Positions 4,778 through 6,319 of a stretch of 6,319 nt of DNA are shown piece by piece. Numbering within the stretch: position 1 is the stretch's first letter; every line of letters begins with the position of its first letter. This stretch comes from Oscillospiraceae bacterium (lineage in GTDB: Bacteria > Bacillota_A > Clostridia > Oscillospirales > Oscillospiraceae), in NCBI GenBank assembly GCA_015068055.1, contig SVLG01000085.1, positions 1 to 6,319 of the forward strand. Direction: 5' to 3'. The notes beneath the pieces are model-generated. The model was not told the DNA's origin. It did not search any database and was given only the letters and a program-made list of their open reading frames with translations. The position numbers and the translations under genes were made by a program.

Positions 4778-5442
4778 TTTTCCTTTTCCCCGTACCGTTT
4801 GGGGCGTTCCTTTCGCCAGTGACAGAACAGGCGCATGGCAACACCGCCGGCGGCATTGCCAAGGCTCATTACGATCACGCAGATCCACGTTTCCCCTGTC
4901 CACATATCGGCCATGGAGAAGTAGAACATATTGGCCACGCAGTGTTCAAAGCCTTCCACAATAAACACCACCACGCCGTAGAATACGGCAAGGTACTTGC
5001 CCAGTTCTATGGTGCTGTTGTTGAAGCCATCCACCGCGATGTAGATGAGAATGTTGCAGAAGAAAGAGAGAATGAAAATGCTCAGCAGACTGTCATCCAG
5101 CTTCACCTGACACAAAGCGATCGCCCGTTCCGTCATAGCCGGACCAAGGCGGGTAAACTGCAGCGCCTCAGCGGTCAGCCATGCGCCGATCAGGTTGCCC
5201 AGCCAGATTACCGGCAGACCCAGCGCATAGCGCCGGTTCCGTTCCAGCACGTAGCAGACTTTGCCGGTAAAGAGGTTGAATCCGAAAGTCAGGATGGTAA
5301 ACAGGCCCACAGAGAACATCACTGCGCCCATCACCCGGTTGTCCACCGAGAGAAAGCCTGCTCCGCCGATGCCGATGCAGCCACCGGCCAGAATGCCATA
5401 CAGCAGCGTTTTGCTGTAGGACATCAGCTGTTTTTTCAGCAT
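4774..5442 (-). CDS. Formate/nitrite transporter (FNT) family membrane channel
   Basis: This 222-residue membrane protein belongs to the FNT family (FocA, NirC, HSC), pentameric aquaporin-like channels for small monovalent anions such as formate, nitrite or hydrosulfide. About six hydrophobic segments are visible, near residues 11-31, 38-60, 73-92, 118-138, 149-168 and 186-206. Family marks are the glycine-rich first helix (AGGCIGIGGAGF, 19-30), NLFTGKV at 56-62, IWLGNLIGAW at 79-88, the central-histidine motif GFEHCVANMFYF at 164-175 with H167, and SLGNAAGG at 193-200. It is somewhat shorter than FocA. The last 15 residues are basic, as expected for a cytoplasmic tail. The start overlaps the folD stop as ATGCTGA, and the stop overlaps the next folC as ATGA, so translation is probably coupled on both sides. 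Formate is the likeliest substrate because folD is adjacent, but sequence alone does not exclude nitrite or hydrosulfide. No strong Shine-Dalgarno site precedes the start. Confidence 0.88.
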   Translation of the reverse strand: MLKKQLMSYSKTLLYGILAGGCIGIGGAGFLSVDNRVMGAVMFSVGLFTILTFGFNLFTGKVCYVLERNRRYALGLPVIWLGNLIGAWLTAEALQFTRLGPAMTERAIALCQVKLDDSLLSIFILSFFCNILIYIAVDGFNNSTIELGKYLAVFYGVVVFIVEGFEHCVANMFYFSMADMWTGETWICVIVMSLGNAAGGVAMRLFCHWRKERPKRYGEKEK

Positions 5443-6317
5443 GTCCGCTCAGCAGCCTCCACAACGTGCTTCATGAGAACGCTGGTAGTGACGCTGCCCA
5501 CGCCGCCGGGCACGGGAGTGATGGCATCCACAATGGGCTCCACCTCGTCGAACTTGGCGTCGCCGGCGATGCCGCCCTTGCCGCCCTTGGCGTTGATCTT
5601 GTTCTCGTCCCAGTTGATGGACACGTCGATGACGGTCTGGCCGGGGCGGACGAAATCGGCAGTGAGAGAGTTCAGCACACCGGCTGCGGACACCACGATG
5701 TCAGCCTTCTTGCAGATCTCAGCGGCGTTGACGGTCTTGGTGTGGCAGATGGTGACGGTGGCGTTCTTGGCCATGAGCATCATGGCAGCGGGCTTGCCCA
5801 CCACCAGAGAGCGGCCGATGACGGCAGCGTTCTTGCCCTTGCAGTCGATGCCGTAGAAATCCAGGATCTCCATGCAGGCAGCGGGGGTGCAGGGGGCGAA
5901 GCCCAGATCGCTGAGACCTTCGAACACGCCGGCGTTGGACAGGTGGGTCATGCAGTCCACGTCCTTCTTGGGATCCAGGCGGTTGCAGATCTCGTTCTGG
6001 TCGTTCTTCAGGTGCTTGGGCAGGGGACGGAACATGAGAACACCGTGGACGGAGGCATCGGCGTTGACCTGATCGATCACAGCCAGAACCTCTTCCTTGG
6101 TGGCGGTCTCGGGGAGAATGTAGTTCTTCACTTCCACGCCCACCAGCTCGGCGCGCTTGGTGGCGCCCTTCTCGTAGGACAGGTCAGAGGGGTTCTCGCC
6201 CACACGGACGATGCCCAGGCAGGGGGCGACGCCCTTTTCCCGCAGGGCAGCGGTGCGCTCCTGCAGTTTCGCATTCAGGGCATCGGTAACTTCCTTGCCC
6301 AGCAGCAGTTTAGCCAT
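5436..6317 (-). CDS. folD: FolD: methylene-THF dehydrogenase / methenyl-THF cyclohydrolase (variant active site)
   Basis: This 293-residue cytosolic protein belongs to the FolD family, which oxidises 5,10-methylene-THF with NAD(P)+ and usually also hydrolyses methenyl-THF to 10-formyl-THF. The length is normal for the family. The N-terminal catalytic domain covers about residues 1-140, with VGENPSDLSY at 39-48, FRPLPKH at 96-102 and KKDVD at 117-121. The Rossmann domain follows, with PCTP at 142-145, the dinucleotide loop GRSLVVGKP at 168-176, ADIVVSAAG at 205-213 and TPVPGGVGSVTT at 267-278. Aligned to E. coli FolD, Tyr50 is kept as Y48 and Asp121 as D121, but Lys54 (Y+4) is A52, with a lysine at Y+6, and Gln98 is F96. 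Cyclohydrolase activity is therefore uncertain, while dehydrogenase activity is likely. The start codon lies 2 bp from the window edge, so its ribosome binding site and promoter are not visible. The 3' end overlaps the FNT gene by 7 bp. The codons look strongly biased (AAG, GAG, CTG, ATC, GTC), which suggests high expression. Confidence 0.95.
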   Translation of the reverse strand: MAKLLLGKEVTDALNAKLQERTAALREKGVAPCLGIVRVGENPSDLSYEKGATKRAELVGVEVKNYILPETATKEEVLAVIDQVNADASVHGVLMFRPLPKHLKNDQNEICNRLDPKKDVDCMTHLSNAGVFEGLSDLGFAPCTPAACMEILDFYGIDCKGKNAAVIGRSLVVGKPAAMMLMAKNATVTICHTKTVNAAEICKKADIVVSAAGVLNSLTADFVRPGQTVIDVSINWDENKINAKGGKGGIAGDAKFDEVEPIVDAITPVPGGVGSVTTSVLMKHVVEAAERTC

Positions 6318-6319
6318 AT

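Noticed and set aside
3524..4822. 432-codon plus-strand open frame
   Set aside because: It is the mirror frame of folC1 in GC-rich DNA; the His/Gln/Gly-rich translation has no recognisable domain. The same applies to plus-strand frames at 1915-2958, 4741-5856 and 1067-1714.
4778..4903. N-terminal extension of FolC1 from an ATG at 4903
   Set aside because: The extra 42 residues lie in the FNT gene, are unrelated to FolC, and the start at 4777 has ATGA coupling and the family N-terminus. The extensions at 2913 (FolC2), 1720 (cyclo-ligase) and 1037 (corrinoid protein) fail for the same reasons.

Overview
The window is a single minus-strand gene cluster for folate and one-carbon metabolism, read from high to low coordinates, followed by about 300 bp of gene-free, repeat-rich DNA. 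Seven genes are supported. The GC-rich codon use, protein style (FolD with DLSY and FRPLP motifs, an ECF folate S component, a tetrahydrofolate riboswitch, a MtbC/MttC-type corrinoid protein) and intergenic CCCCTACA-type palindromes suggest a gut anaerobe of the Firmicutes, class Clostridia, probably Oscillospirales/Oscillospiraceae. This placement is inference; no marker gene is present.

Layout in transcription order: folD (6317-5436), a formate/nitrite-family channel (5442-4774), a first folC (4777-3515), a THF riboswitch and its expression platform (about 3512-3351), a folT-like ECF S component (3338-2826), a second folC (2829-1567), 5-formyl-THF cyclo-ligase (1552-989), a cobalamin-binding corrinoid protein (965-336), and a hairpin terminator (336-302). 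The genes overlap by 4-7 bp or are separated by 14-23 bp. The only large gap is the 176 bp riboswitch leader.

Working together: the FNT channel can move formate, and FolD interconverts methylene-, methenyl- and possibly 10-formyl-THF. FolT binds external folate for uptake with an ECF module encoded elsewhere. The two FolC proteins would glutamylate and so retain folates, the cyclo-ligase returns 5-formyl-THF to the active pool, and the corrinoid protein would carry methyl groups to or from THF. No de novo pterin or folate synthesis gene (folE, folB, folK, folP) is visible, which fits salvage, although they could lie elsewhere.

The most striking feature is regulatory. A THF aptamer starts 2 nt after the first folC stop codon inside the operon. 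It is followed by a perfect 12-bp hairpin that hides the folT ribosome binding site and by a competing upstream strand that overlaps aptamer helix P1, which together form a translational OFF switch readable from the sequence. The two folC copies of equal length, each coupled through ATGA to a membrane transporter gene, and the altered active-site residues of FolD are the other points worth checking. Positions 1-301 contain several hairpin-forming dispersed-repeat-like elements and no gene.
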